NCBI GenBank assembly: GCA_026770585.1
Contig: MU646360.1
Location: 11,021 to 23,243 of the forward strand
DNA: 12,223 nucleotides
Direction: 5' to 3'
Origin: Baffinella frigidus
Lineage: Eukaryota > Cryptophyceae > Cryptomonadales > Baffinellaceae
The translations under genes were made by a program, and so were the position numbers. The notes beneath the pieces are model-generated. The model was not told where the DNA came from and did no database searches. It worked only from the letters and a program-made list of their open reading frames with translations. Shown here one piece after another: positions 1 to 6,083 of the stretch (its first letter is position 1; each line of letters opens with the position of its first letter).

Positions 1-132
1 TTACTTAGGCGTGGTGTTTGGTAGGGAGGTGCCCGCCGCTCCAGTCGCCGTCGCCAGCAACAGCAGAGGTGGCGCCCACAGCGCCGCGTTGGAGCCATTT
101 GATCCAAGGGCGTCCCCCGCCCACAGCCCCGA

Positions 133-162
133 TCGTAAGTTGACAGCTTCTCGTAAGTTGAC
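133..162 (+). repeat. Direct repeat TCGTAAGTTGAC x2
   Basis: TCGTAAGTTGAC occurs at 133-144 and again at 151-162, separated by AGCTTC. The same AAGTTGAC word follows the telomeric tract at 2503-2510, and its relatives (AAGTCAAT, GTCAACTT) are frequent in the satellites between 9.0 and 10.0 kb. Function is unknown. Confidence 0.8.
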
Positions 163-272
163 CTCCTTTCCAGCGCGGCTCCTCCTCGGCTTCATCGCTG
201 CAGGTTCGGGATTTAGGGGTCAGGCCACCCTGGAGGTAACCCAGGGGCTAATCTTAAGTCAATCTCCCACAG

Positions 273-295
273 ATGCGCCCGGATTCCGGGCGCAT
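273..295. repeat. GC-rich perfect hairpin, 11-bp arms
   Basis: ATGCGCCCGGA (273-283) and TCCGGGCGCAT (285-295) are exact reverse complements around a single T. It could form a cruciform, or a stem if transcribed. No T-run follows, and nothing suggests a terminator in this eukaryote-like setting. Confidence 0.85.
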
Positions 296-468
296 TTGAA
301 TGGCAGTTAACTTAAGAAGCCATCGATTTGCCCAGTAGTTGCCTCCAGGGTGGGTGTAGGTCAACCGCTCGCCCCAGTAACCGCCCGCCCCCCGAAGCGC
401 GACAAAGAAGACTCAGCCTCATCATCTGAAAAGCTAACGCCCGCGAGGTACTTAGAGCCTACGGATTG

Positions 469-493
469 CCTACGGTAGGAGCCCCCCTCCTAC
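469..493. repeat. CCTACGGTAGG palindrome plus GTAGGAG/CTCCTAC stem
   Basis: CCTACGGTAGG lies at 469-479. GTAGGAG at 475-481 can also pair with CTCCTAC at 487-493 across a C5 loop. The same palindrome forms the core of the larger inverted-repeat elements at 5.3, 5.8, 9.1, 11.2, 11.4 and 11.8 kb, so this is probably a fragment of one of those families. Confidence 0.7.
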
Positions 494-557
494 GAATTTT
501 AAAACAAATCTGACTTTTAAAAGTCCTGAATTTGCTTTTAAAATCGTTTTAGAGCTG

Positions 558-583
558 TAAGTCCCTCGCCAGCGAGGGACTTA
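558..583. repeat. Perfect hairpin, 12-bp arms
   Basis: TAAGTCCCTCGC (558-569) is exactly complementary to GCGAGGGACTTA (572-583), with a CA loop. The lack of mismatches suggests it is recent or maintained. It is not attached to any visible gene. Confidence 0.85.
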
Positions 584-659
584 AGGGGTCCGCTGGCGTT
601 AGCTTGTGGCATTACTCAGGAGAGCCCCTCAGAGGACGGTGACCTGCCGCAACGGCGCG

Positions 660-995
660 GAGGATGCGGTCAGCGCTCTGGGGAGCTGCCTCACCCTCCA
701 CAGAGCGGAGGGTGGGATGTGCATGGTGTGTGTAGGCGCGCGGCGCACGGAACTGAGAAGAAGGGCCAGCGGGGAGTGGGGGCACGAGATTGGGTCCTCC
801 GCGTCGATCGTTGAGTGGGGAGGAGGACGCGGTCATCGCCCTGAGGAGGGTGTTGAGATGTGTTGGCGCACAGCGCGCACGGATGGGGCTCTGGTGTACA
901 TCCTAGCTATGTCTCAGTCTGATTCGGTCTCGCCGTTTTGGTCTGTGAAGAAGGGGCATGAGATTGATTCCTGCGTCATCGTTGAGGGGCATGCA
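660..995 (+). repeat. Degenerate tandem duplication, ~165-175 bp unit
   Basis: Two diverged copies follow each other. GAGGATGCGGTCAGCGCTCT at 660 matches GAGGACGCGGTCATCGCCCT at 823 (offset 163). GGGCACGAGATTG at 780 matches GGGCATGAGATTG at 954 (offset 174), and both are followed by TCCT.CG.G..ATCGTTGAG. The offset change means an ~11 bp indel between units. A 173-codon open frame from a GTG at 606 crosses both copies, and its repeated GHEI peptide is only the translated repeat. Confidence 0.65.
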
Positions 996-1088
996 GCGGG
1001 AAAACACCGGCAACGGGGCCAGCCACCGCCGGCACCTAAGTTGCTTCTGTTTCAGTTGTGGCATTCACGACAGACCGGAGCGCTGTGC

Positions 1089-1234
1089 TGCACAGCCAGC
1101 CAACCAGCTAGCCAACCAGCCAGCTAACAACAGCCAGCCAGCCAGCCAGCCAACCAGCCAGCCCGCCCGCCCGCCCGCCCGTCAACGGCCAACAGCCACG
1201 GCTGACCAGCCAGGCTGGCTTGCTGGCTGGCTGC
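1089..1234. repeat. CAGC/CAAC/CCCG simple-sequence repeat with inverted partner
   Basis: Imperfect (CAGC)n and (CAAC)n run from about 1089 to 1164 and pass into (CCCG)n at about 1162-1180. After ~30 bp comes GGCTGGCTTGCTGGCTGGCT near 1213-1232, the approximate reverse complement of the first block, so the region can fold into a long stem. Open frames here translate to QPASQPAS on one strand and GWLAGWLA on the other, typical of simple repeats rather than genes. Confidence 0.85.
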
Positions 1235-1503
1235 AAGCGGGGCGAACAGGCACAGCTGCGGGTACGAGCGCTCCAGCTGCCAGGGCGGGTCGGCTTCTGC
1301 GAGCAAGGGCGACTGGGGACGGCGAGGAGCACCTGGCCTTATCCGTCCCAGGCAACCTAACCTCCACGAGAGGTGTCAGTACGGCAGCCCGCGCGCCGAG
1401 CGCCGGCCTTCGCTAGCGCCGGGGCTGCGGACGTCCCAGTTCGCGATCCGGAAGGAGATATTTGAGCGCGATCGGTTCTGGGAACAGAGCTCTCCAGGCT
1501 GTT
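1235..1503. other. GC-rich stretch, nothing recognised
   Basis: I see no gene, RNA gene or ordered repeat between the CAGC block and the fold-back at 1504. Open frames that enter it from either side are continuations of simple repeats. Confidence 0.5.
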
Positions 1504-1561
1504 GATGTCTGACCAAGGGGTATTTTTTTCTAAATTTAAAAATACCCCTTGGTCTGACGTC
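1504..1561. repeat. Fold-back sequence, 24-bp arms
   Basis: GACCAAGGGGTATTTTT (1511-1527) is perfectly complementary to AAAAATACCCCTTGGTC (1538-1554) around the A/T-rich spacer TTCTAAATTT. The arms extend outward to 1504 and 1561 with two mismatches (22 of 24 paired). It could be a miniature inverted-repeat element or a solo stem-loop. Clean target duplications are not visible. Confidence 0.85.
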
Positions 1562-1693
1562 GGTTACTCACGTGACCTGGTGACTGTCACGTCCAGTCGT
1601 TCAAAAGATAAACGGCCCTTTTGTTAAGACAGTCGGACCCCGAGAGCTGGGCAATAGGAGCAACCCTTGATCGCAACGAAAAAAGATCATAAA

Positions 1694-1727
1694 GTTACCA
1701 GGCACCAAAGGTTACCAGGCACCAAAG
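1694..1727 (+). repeat. 17-bp perfect tandem duplication
   Basis: GTTACCAGGCACCAAAG occurs at 1694-1710 and immediately again at 1711-1727 with no differences. This looks like a recent slippage-type duplication. The surrounding ~1.56-2.09 kb shows no gene: a 123-codon frame starting at 1667 has no domain, and its start codon is not ATG. Confidence 0.9.
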
Positions 1728-1767
1728 GCTTCGCACCACCACTCTGCCTGTCTCGGCCTATCTCTCC

Positions 1768-2008
1768 TACGAGCTCGTACTGGCGTACAGCGGTCGTGTT
1801 TGTCAATTTAATAAACCTCGCTTTCCCCCTCTGCCACTCTGTCAACACTTTTGCCACCCTTCGGGGTCGTAGTGCCCCGCACAGTCCATGCACCTCTCGT
1901 GCCTACGAGCGTCGTACCTTGGAACCATGGGATACATGTACCATATGGGCCTTCGGCCGACTTCGGTTCTGGTGTGTGTGCGAGTGCAATCCTACGAAGC
2001 TTCGTAGG
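1768..2008. repeat. Two short perfect palindromes
   Basis: TACGAGCTCGTA lies at 1768-1779 and the 18-bp palindrome CCTACGAAGCTTCGTAGG at 1991-2008. The second is a variant of the CCTAC...GTAGG symmetry used throughout the window. The DNA between them shows no gene or ordered repeat. Confidence 0.75.
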
Positions 2009-2090
2009 CCTACTTGGAAGCAATCAAACACCCCATGAGAATCACCCTCTATCCCCTCTTCGCGAGCCTCTGCACTGGAGAGCTCAATGC

Positions 2091-2192
2091 GATCCGAAAG
2101 CAACAATGCTGTTTCTGCAGATCCTCTCGTACTGAAGGGCGTGTCGTTGGGCCATGTTGGGAGCATTTGACCTCATGGACCTAAAGGGCCCC
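2091..2192 (+). repeat. F1 dispersed repeat, copy 1
   Basis: Family F1 reads, in order: ATCCGAAAGCA, A.AATGCT, TTTCTGCAGATCCT, AAGGGCG, ATGTTGGGAGC and finally ACCTAAAGG. This copy has GATCCGAAAGCAACAATGCT at 2091, TTTCTGCAGATCCTCTCGTA near 2111, CATGTTGGGAGCATTTGA near 2152 and GGACCTAAAGGGCCC at its 3' end. It aligns with copies at 2545, 2794, 3082, 3184 (minus) and 4161 (minus). No coding function is apparent. Confidence 0.8.
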
Positions 2193-2230
2193 CTGGTGAA
2201 GCTTGACACTGTCGTGCCTTCATGTTCGTG

Positions 2231-2341
2231 TCAATAAAGAGACTGAGCGGGGTATAACATGGACCGATCATAGACTGGTTAAGGCACGGGTTAGGCAATA
2301 ACGGCGAAACCTCTTTAATAAATTCAGTAATCAATAAAGAG
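2231..2341 (+). repeat. TCAATAAAGAG direct repeat, 100 bp apart
   Basis: TCAATAAAGAG is present at 2231-2241 and 2331-2341, exactly 100 bp apart. CTCTTTA at 2311-2317 is inverted relative to the second copy. AATAAA resembles a polyadenylation signal, but no gene upstream would use it, so I report only the repeat. Confidence 0.6.
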
Positions 2342-2368
2342 TTCTTCTCTCTCTTGTGCACCCAAAAT

Positions 2369-2538
2369 AATCTTAAGCTGGGTGACGACGCACACCCTAA
2401 ACCCTAAACCCTAAACCCTAAACCCTAAACTCTAAACCCTCAACCCCAAAACCTTAACCCTAAACCCTAAACCCTAAACCCTAAACCCTAAACCCTAATC
2501 TTAAGTTGACATGCTGGGTGTGCGGACGACGCACACCC
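2369..2538 (+). repeat. Direct repeats flanking the telomeric tract
   Basis: The left flank reads AATCTTAAG (2369-2377), CTGGGTG (2378-2384), ACGACGCACACCC (2385-2397). The right flank has the same three blocks in the same order: AATCTTAAG (2497-2505), CTGGGTG (2514-2520), ACGACGCACACCC (2526-2538), with short extra bases between blocks. A direct duplication around a telomeric tract fits insertion of telomeric DNA during break repair, or a tandem unit in which one repeat expanded. These are inferences. Confidence 0.8.
2395..2499 (-). repeat. Interstitial telomeric tract (CCCTAAA)n
   Basis: Five perfect CCCTAAA units (2395-2429), four degenerate units (CTCTAAA, CCCTCAA, CCCCAAAA, CCTTAA; 2430-2457), five more perfect units (2458-2492) and a final CCCTAAT. 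TTTAGGG-type repeats cap chromosomes in plants, many algae and alveolates. Complex sequence lies on both sides, so this tract is internal in the window. It is shorter and more uniform than the tract at 8.07 kb and in the opposite orientation. Confidence 0.95.
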
Positions 2539-2544
2539 TTGGGG

Positions 2545-2640
2545 GTCGAAAGCAAAAATGCTTTCTCCGCAGTCCTTTCTACGGAAGGGCGTGTCGTTGG
2601 GCTATGTTGGGAGAAATTAAAACCAAAAGGGCCTAATGGA
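2545..2640 (+). repeat. F1 dispersed repeat, copy 2
   Basis: It begins GTCGAAAGCAAAAATGCTTT, then CGCAGTCCTTTCTACGGAAG, GGGCGTGTCGTTGGGCTATG and TTGGGAGAAATTAAAACC, and ends in AAAAGGGCCTAATGG. It is most like copy 1 through the GGGCGTGTCGTTGGGC.ATG block. It begins seven bases after the repeat that borders the telomeric tract. Confidence 0.8.
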
Positions 2641-2748
2641 TTCCGGGCCCCACCTCCATGCCTGCGCGGATGCCCGCCTCGACGCCTGCACACCCCACGA
2701 GCTCGCAGCCCTGCCTTAGTCGGGTTCGCTGACTATTCTTGAGCTTGT

Positions 2749-2765
2749 CTCACCAAAATGGTGAG
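2749..2765. repeat. CTCACC-AAAAT-GGTGAG hairpin
   Basis: Perfect 6-bp arms surround AAAAT. On the minus strand it reads CCATTTTGG with GCTCAAG a few bases further on. That superficially recalls the dinoflagellate spliced leader, but the two blocks are interrupted by eight bases. I call it only a small palindrome. Confidence 0.6.
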
Positions 2766-2793
2766 CCCCAATAGACTGAGGCTGAGCTAGACG

Positions 2794-2880
2794 CTCTCGA
2801 AGCATGGCCTTTTTACAGAACAAGTTCCGGTGTCCGCCTATGTTGGGAGCTCGAGGAACCTAAAGGACCTAAAGGACCAG
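2794..2880 (+). repeat. F1 dispersed repeat, copy 3
   Basis: It runs from TCTCGAAGCATGG through TACAGAACAAGTTCCGGTGT and CCGCCTATGTTGGGAGCTCG to AACCTAAAGGACCTAAAGGA. This is the F1 subtype whose 3' part is reproduced, inverted, at 3184-3268 and 4161-4243 (TTCCGGTGTCCGCCTATG and GAGCTCGAGGAACC). The 5' part is shortened relative to copies 1 and 4. Confidence 0.8.
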
Positions 2881-2919
2881 GAGTCGTCAGAGCCTCGGTG
2901 CGTGAGCGTTGTTCGTGTG

Positions 2920-3058
2920 CTCGGTACAGGGGTACACGGGTTACTCGAAATTAAGGACGCGCGCCGCCCCCAGGATGGTCCTTTGCTCCTAGGACTAACC
3001 ATACTGTAGGACCCCGACGCAATGAGTGCCCTTGATTTCAAGTAACCCCTGTACCGAG
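2920..3058. mobile_element. 139-bp terminal-inverted-repeat element (MITE-like)
   Basis: The left end CTCGGTACAGGGG (2920-2932) is complementary to CCCCTGTACCGAG (3046-3058). The symmetry continues inward as GTTACTCGAAATTAAGG against CCTTGATTTCAAGTAAC, with an ~8 bp extra piece (TACACGGG) in the left arm. The core contains TCCTAGGA and ACTGTAGG, words shared with the F2, F4 and F5 families. There is no coding capacity. I see no obvious target duplication, so its mobility is inferred from shape only. Confidence 0.7.
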
Positions 3059-3081
3059 AAGTTAAGGACTCGCTCGCTGCT

Positions 3082-3268
3082 CATCCGAAAGCAAACAATG
3101 CTATTTCTGCAGATCCTTTCTACGTAAGGGCGAGGTGTTCGCCTAAGTTGGGAGCATTTCAAACCTAAAGGACCTGAAGGACCCTTTAGGTCCTTTAGGT
3201 TCTTCGAGCTCCCAACATAGGCGGACACCGGAACGTATCCTGCAGAAAGACCATGCTTCCTTTCGGAT
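3082..3268. repeat. F1 head-to-head fold-back (copies 4 and 5)
   Basis: Copy 4 (plus, 3082-~3183) begins CATCCGAAAGCAAACAATGC and ends ACCTAAAGGACCTGAAGGAC. Copy 5 (minus, ~3184-3268) begins CTTTAGGTCCTTTAGGTTCT and ends TTCCTTTCGGAT. The two meet at AAGGACCCTTTAGGTCCTTT near 3177-3196 and can pair over most of their ~85-100 bp. The arms differ by substitutions and small indels; copy 5 resembles copies 3 and 6 more than copy 4. It is therefore more likely two subfamily members joined than a fresh inverted duplication. Confidence 0.85.
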
Positions 3269-3772
3269 CACATCAAGGACCCAGGAGCAAGACGGAGTAA
3301 CTCTCTTCGGGTCCTCGAATGAAATTTATCTCACATTCAGGGCTACATTAGAGCCATTTTCTACAGGGCCGATTTGCCCCCGACAAAAGAGATATGGATA
3401 CGGTGGCATTGGGTGGGGATTTAATTTGTGCGTGCTACATGTATTTGTACAAGCACCGCATGACAACAAGTAAATGTAAACAATGTTCCGTTCGCCGCCG
3501 TGCAAACCTTTTCGAACGTTCTGAAAGGTTTGAAAACCGTCTATTGAAAATTCAAATTTGCTGTCGTAAAAAGGGACTAAGAATACACTTAAATCACCCT
3601 GGAGGGAAATAGTCAACTAGCCGCAAATTGCCCAAACTCCAAGGACCCCGAAAAACTCGTCAACGCCGGGAGCACTTGTTTGAAAAAATGACAATCCACA
3701 AGACCCTACGGAGAAAGCTTGTTGATTACGAGACCAGCCTGGCCACGTTCTACGACCCCCTTGCGTTTTGGG
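3269..3772. other. No gene; one imperfect 30-bp palindrome
   Basis: The base composition is closer to AT-balanced than its neighbours. The only structure I see is CAAACCTTT (3503-3511) with AAAGGTTTG (3524-3532) around the palindrome GAACGTTC (3514-3521). Open frames at 3326-3616 (minus) and 3394-3612 (plus) overlap in opposite senses and show no family signature, although the plus frame begins at an ATG. A diverged exon cannot be excluded from the bases alone. Confidence 0.5.
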
Positions 3773-3812
3773 GGGGTTGCGGTAGGCAATCCGTAGGGAC
3801 ATATGGTTGTTT
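3773..3812 (+). repeat. F3 fragment: GGTAGGCAA..CCGTAGGGACAT
   Basis: GGGGTTGCGGTAGGCAATCC followed by GTAGGGACATATGG matches the core of the segment at 5317-5372 (CTACGGTAGGCAAAACCGTA, then GGGACATGGGG). It also matches the reverse complement of 11200-11255. It is a short member of the same dispersed inverted-repeat family. Confidence 0.6.
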
Positions 3813-3863
3813 TAGGTCCTCTAGGTTCTTTAATCCTGGGGACGTCCTGAGTCCTGACCGATT

Positions 3864-3914
3864 CTTGAAGGGATTCTTCGTGGTGGCTGAGCCACCACGA
3901 AGAATCCCTTCAAG
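3864..3914. repeat. Perfect 51-nt hairpin, 25-bp arms
   Basis: The arm beginning CTTGAAGGGATTCTTCGTGG (3864-3888) is the exact reverse complement of 3890-3914 around a single G at 3889. No mismatch or bulge is present, unlike almost every other inverted repeat in the window. Symmetry stops abruptly at both ends. Possible origins are a young palindromic duplication from template switching, or a small-RNA type stem-loop, though the stem is short for a typical microRNA precursor. I see no promoter or T-run that would decide. Confidence 0.95.
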
Positions 3915-4160
3915 GCGAGAAGCTGTGGACTATTAGGATTTCATCTCGAAAGACAACTGAATCAGTTCCCTAATTAGCGTTTGTATTTGATTAGGAGGCC
4001 TAACTAAATTTACTACGACCCAACAAATTTCTCATATTCAACCTCCTATTGAAAAAGAACTGATTCTGTTATCTTCCGATATGAGATTTATGCAATCCCA
4101 TCAAGCTGACACCTAGCCCCTCCGTAAAAAATCTGTAACGAGGGACTGCAGGTGTTTGTT
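3915..4160. other. AT-rich stretch, short inverted pair, no gene
   Basis: AACTGA-A-TCAGTT at 3955-3967 is a 13-bp palindrome. GAATCAGTTC (3959-3968) is complementary to GAACTGATTC (4057-4066), enclosing an A/T-rich interval with CTAATTAG. No open frame here has protein features. Confidence 0.5.
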
Positions 4161-4243
4161 AGGCCCTTTAGGTTCCTCGAGCTCCCATCATAGGCGGAAA
4201 CTGGAACTGGTTCTGCAGAAAAGCCACGCTTCCTTGAACTGGC
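4161..4243 (-). repeat. F1 dispersed repeat, copy 6
   Basis: On the plus strand it reads AGGCCCTTTAGGTTCCTCGA, GCTCCCATCATAGGCGGAAA, then GGTTCTGCAGAAAAGCCACG and CTTCCTTGAA. This is the reverse complement of the copy 3 / copy 5 subtype. The terminal TTTCGGAT of copy 5 is missing or diverged. Confidence 0.8.
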
Positions 4244-4787
4244 CAACGTTCTTTCCCCAACCACCGTCGGTAGTAGTACTCCAGCAAAGGAGGTAACTGT
4301 TTTTGGTATCGGCAACCGGGGCTCAAATCCGATGACGGTCGTCACCGGTCCTCGCGAGTGACCAACGTTCCCGCCGCGGTAACCGGTAACTCAAAAATCG
4401 CGTTTCCCCCCTCGAAAACTCCCAGCTGAAAGACACAATTCCTCGAAAGACTCCGCGCAACTTGGGTTTTCTAGGTGACCCAGATTCAAGGTCCCACCTC
4501 CCTGGTACCGATCGGGCTCAAATAATGGCTCCAAGATTTTTCCAGGACAAATACCTCGGCGGGTGTCTCTGGAAAAATCAACAGTCTGAGAGAGCTCTAG
4601 GAAGGCTTGGGAGAGGCGCTTCTGCCAACATGGACGACTTGTTCCACTAAGTGGACCATGGTAAGACCACGCTTGGGCACAAATGGGATTTGGGAAATGG
4701 CAACCACTCGAGGCTTCTGACTAATAGTGTTATAGTGCTGACTAGTAGTACTGTAGAGCTTACTACATATTTGTGTGGGCTGATGGA
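4244..4787. other. No gene or ordered repeat recognised
   Basis: I find no domain, RNA gene or repeat array here. CCACTCGAGG at 4704 recurs at 5091 and 5777 and marks a dispersed sequence family (see the fold-back). An open frame at 4462-4650 has no recognisable motif. Confidence 0.5.
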
Positions 4788-5284
4788 GGGACTTCCACAC
4801 GAGAATGCTAGAGGGGCCTATTTAAAACCGTTTGCTTTTACAAGTGGGCATTTGTGTAGTAACTTTCGTGAGGTTGGTCACGTAACGCTGCGAAAGAAGC
4901 ACCAAATCAGCACAGTCACAAGGTTGGAAAACCCTATCCTTGTACCAATGTTTACAACCCCACATGTAAATACGTTCCTCCAGCATTCTTGAGTGGACAA
5001 CGGACTTCAAAGGGATTTCTTGAATAACCGGGAAGACAACTACCTTACGTTTCATGTAAATAGGTAAGTATCGATGTTCGGCTGTGGTAACCACTCGAGA
5101 TTGCTGGAGGATCCTATTTACATGTGGGGTTGTAAAAAATTGTACCAGGATAGGGCGTTCCAACCTCGCGCCTGGACTAATCTCGCCTAGTTACGAGACC
5201 AATACAACGAAAGTTACTACACACAGGCTACATCTCGGTTTTCAATAGCCCCCTCTAGCATTCTTGTGTGGAACCACACACCGG
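4788..5284. mobile_element. ~500-bp fold-back with ~200-bp arms
   Basis: The left arm (about 4788-4996) and right arm (about 5091-5284) are diverged inverted copies. Landmarks in the left arm are TTCCACACGAGAATGCTAGA, GTGTAGTAACTTTCG, CCCTATCCTTGTACCA, ACAACCCCACATGTAAATA and CCTCCAGCATTCTTGAGTGG. The right arm carries each in reverse order and complement: CCACTCGAG, GCTGGAGG, TATTTACATGTGGGGTTGT, TGGTACAGGATAGGG-type sequence (here TGTACCAGGATAGGG), CGAAAGTTACTACAC and TCTAGCATTCTTGTGTGGAA. The ~94 bp loop holds CGGACTTCAAAGGGATT, repeated just outside the right arm. Two opposite open frames share a peptide only because the arms are alike. No transposase is encoded. Confidence 0.85.
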
Positions 5285-5311
5285 ACTTCAACGGGATTCC
5301 TGGAATGATCC
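5000..5311 (+). repeat. Direct repeat CGGACTTCAA(a/c)GGGATT
   Basis: The loop sequence CGGACTTCAAAGGGATTTCT (5000) with downstream TTGAATAACCGG recurs at 5282 as CGGACTTCAACGGGATTCCT with GGAATGATCCG. The preceding GCATTCTTG.GTGGA block is also duplicated (4983 and 5259). So an end of the arm plus part of the loop exists twice in direct orientation, implying more than one rearrangement in building this locus. Confidence 0.7.
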
Positions 5312-5372
5312 GTAGGCCCTACGGTAGGCAAAACCGTAGGGACATGGGGGGGTTCCCGCGGATAAGGTAACA
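5312..5372 (+). repeat. F3 inverted-repeat fragment
   Basis: CCGTAGGCCCTACGGTAGGC, then AAAACCGTAGGGACATGGGG and GGGTTCCCGCGGATAAGGTA. The reverse complement of 11200-11258 gives the same order (CCTACGGTAGGCAACCCGTA, GGGACATA, GGGGGGTTCCTA, ATAAGGTAACGG). The following DNA (TTCCCTTCGTAGCCCGCTGT at about 5399) also resembles 11291 (TTCCTTCGAAGTCCGCTGT), so a longer unit may be shared. Confidence 0.7.
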
Positions 5373-5441
5373 GAAAAGTGGTCAGCATCCGATGAAATTT
5401 CCCTTCGTAGCCCGCTGTGTGGTTGCGAAAGCTGTTTTGAT

Positions 5442-5581
5442 CTCATATGGAAAGTCTTATAAATTGTACAGTTGGTTCAATGCAATTCAGTAAACAGGAC
5501 AATCTTTAATAGTAATGTTCAAAAACGGGTAGTAATTTTCATTGACACCAACTTTGTAATTTATGAGACTTTCCATATGAG
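5442..5581. mobile_element. 140-bp MITE-like element with 35-bp inverted ends
   Basis: The left end CTCATATGGAAAGTCTTATA (5442-) and right end (…TTATGAGACTTTCCATATGAG, finishing at 5581) are complementary over 35 bp with four mismatches. Weaker symmetry continues inward (TCAATG against CATTGA). The interior is A/T-rich, unlike the GC-rich neighbours, and non-coding. The flanks TTTTGAT and CCGCGCC are not duplicated, so no target duplication survives. Classification to a transposon superfamily is not possible from this single copy. Confidence 0.85.
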
Positions 5582-5833
5582 CCGCGCCAGGTCATAAGTC
5601 GGATTTTCATTTTACTACACCATCTACGGGTAAAGTTGATTCTCACCAGGGAAACACGCCAAAATTATCGGGAATTGGAGCCCTTCGTGGGCGCTACAAT
5701 GTTTTTTTGTACCACGAAATACTTTTAGCGCGAAACGTTGCGTGTGAAATTCCCACCTGTGACATGGCGTGGACTGCCACTCGAGAACACTGGAGCACCC
5801 AATTTAAAACAGTTTTTGAACACGTTCATAGGC
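5582..5833. other. No gene; one CCACTCGAGA repeat word
   Basis: The only recurring piece is CCACTCGAGAACACTGGAGC at 5777, which resembles CCACTCGAGATTGCTGGAGG at 5091, followed in both by a TATTTA/AATTTA run. The rest shows no ordered structure. Confidence 0.5.
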
Positions 5834-5970
5834 TAACGTCCTGAAAACCGGGTAGTTATGCCTACGGTATTGCCTACGGTAGGCCGTAGGGGCCTAGGGG
5901 GGTTCCTACGAAACATTAGGTCCTAGGAGCCCCACGGCCTACCGTAGGCAAGGTAGGCCGTAGGAGTCCG
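5834..5970 (-). mobile_element. F2 palindromic element, truncated
   Basis: It begins TAACGTCCTGAAAACCGGGT, AGTTATGCCTACGGTATTGC, which equals the end of the complete element at 11765-11919 read in reverse. The flanking GTTCATAGGC is also shared with the outside of that element (GCCTATGAAC at 11920-11929). Its core (GGGGGGTTCCTACGAAACAT, TAGGTCCTAGGA) is the reverse complement of the 11765 core, so the copy lies in the opposite orientation. After the inner GCCTACCGTAGGC block it continues into unrelated DNA, so the second terminus is missing. Confidence 0.8.
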
Positions 5971-6012
5971 TTGGAATCTTGCTTTGCGTGGTTGGTTCCG
6001 TAGAGGGTTTAT

Positions 6013-6070
6013 AGGCCTACTGTAGGGTCCTAGCGGGGGGGTAGTTTCTTATGAGCGAGGTACCCCTGTA
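6013..6070 (-). mobile_element. F4 element fragment a (one arm)
   Basis: It contains AGGCCTACTGTAGGGTCCTA, then CGGGGGGGTAGTTTCTTATG and AGCGAGGTACCCCTGTA. This is the right arm and core of F4, and the left arm is absent. The downstream GAGGACCGAGGGTAGGA at about 6086 resembles the DNA following element b, so the flank was duplicated too. Confidence 0.8.
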
Positions 6071-6083
6071 GACCCCTACATGT

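Larger units (their letters stand above)
1..605. other. Non-coding stretch with short palindromes
   Basis: I see no gene here. An open frame at 11-310 on the plus strand begins with GTG codons, has no recognisable domain and runs through a hairpin, so I do not call it. What the stretch holds is short symmetry elements: a TCGTAAGTTGAC direct repeat, a GC-rich hairpin at 273-295, a CCTACGGTAGG palindrome at 469-479, the 14-bp palindrome GACTTTTAAAAGTC at 512-525 and a 12-bp hairpin at 558-583. The TAAGTTGAC / TTAAGTCAAT wording recurs at 2501-2510 and throughout 9.2-10.0 kb, which ties this edge to the rest of the window. Confidence 0.6.

Noticed and set aside
11-310. 99-codon plus-strand open frame
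   Set aside because: GTG start, no recognisable family, passes through a perfect hairpin; GC-rich DNA gives such frames by chance.
606-1127. 173-codon plus-strand open frame
   Set aside because: It starts at GTG, crosses a degenerate DNA duplication and ends in a CAGC simple repeat; no domain or codon signal.
2231-2341. AATAAA polyadenylation signals
   Set aside because: No upstream coding region; AATAAA is expected by chance, and here it is part of a direct repeat.
2738-2766. Possible dinoflagellate spliced-leader-like sequence on the minus strand
   Set aside because: CCATTTTGG and GCTCAAG are both present but separated by eight bases, with no upstream CCGTAG; the palindrome explains the first block.
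3326-3616. Overlapping antisense frames of 96 and 72 codons in AT-balanced DNA
   Set aside because: The least repeat-like frames in the window, but no domain, splice-site pattern or conserved motif is visible; kept only as a weak possibility.
4310-4347. tRNA B-box-like GGGCTCAAATCCGAT
   Set aside because: No A box, acceptor stem or anticodon arm can be fitted around it.
4651-5163. Two 113-codon frames on opposite strands with similar peptides (FTTPHVN)
   Set aside because: The resemblance follows from the inverted DNA arms of the fold-back, and the arm differences are not biased toward silent changes.
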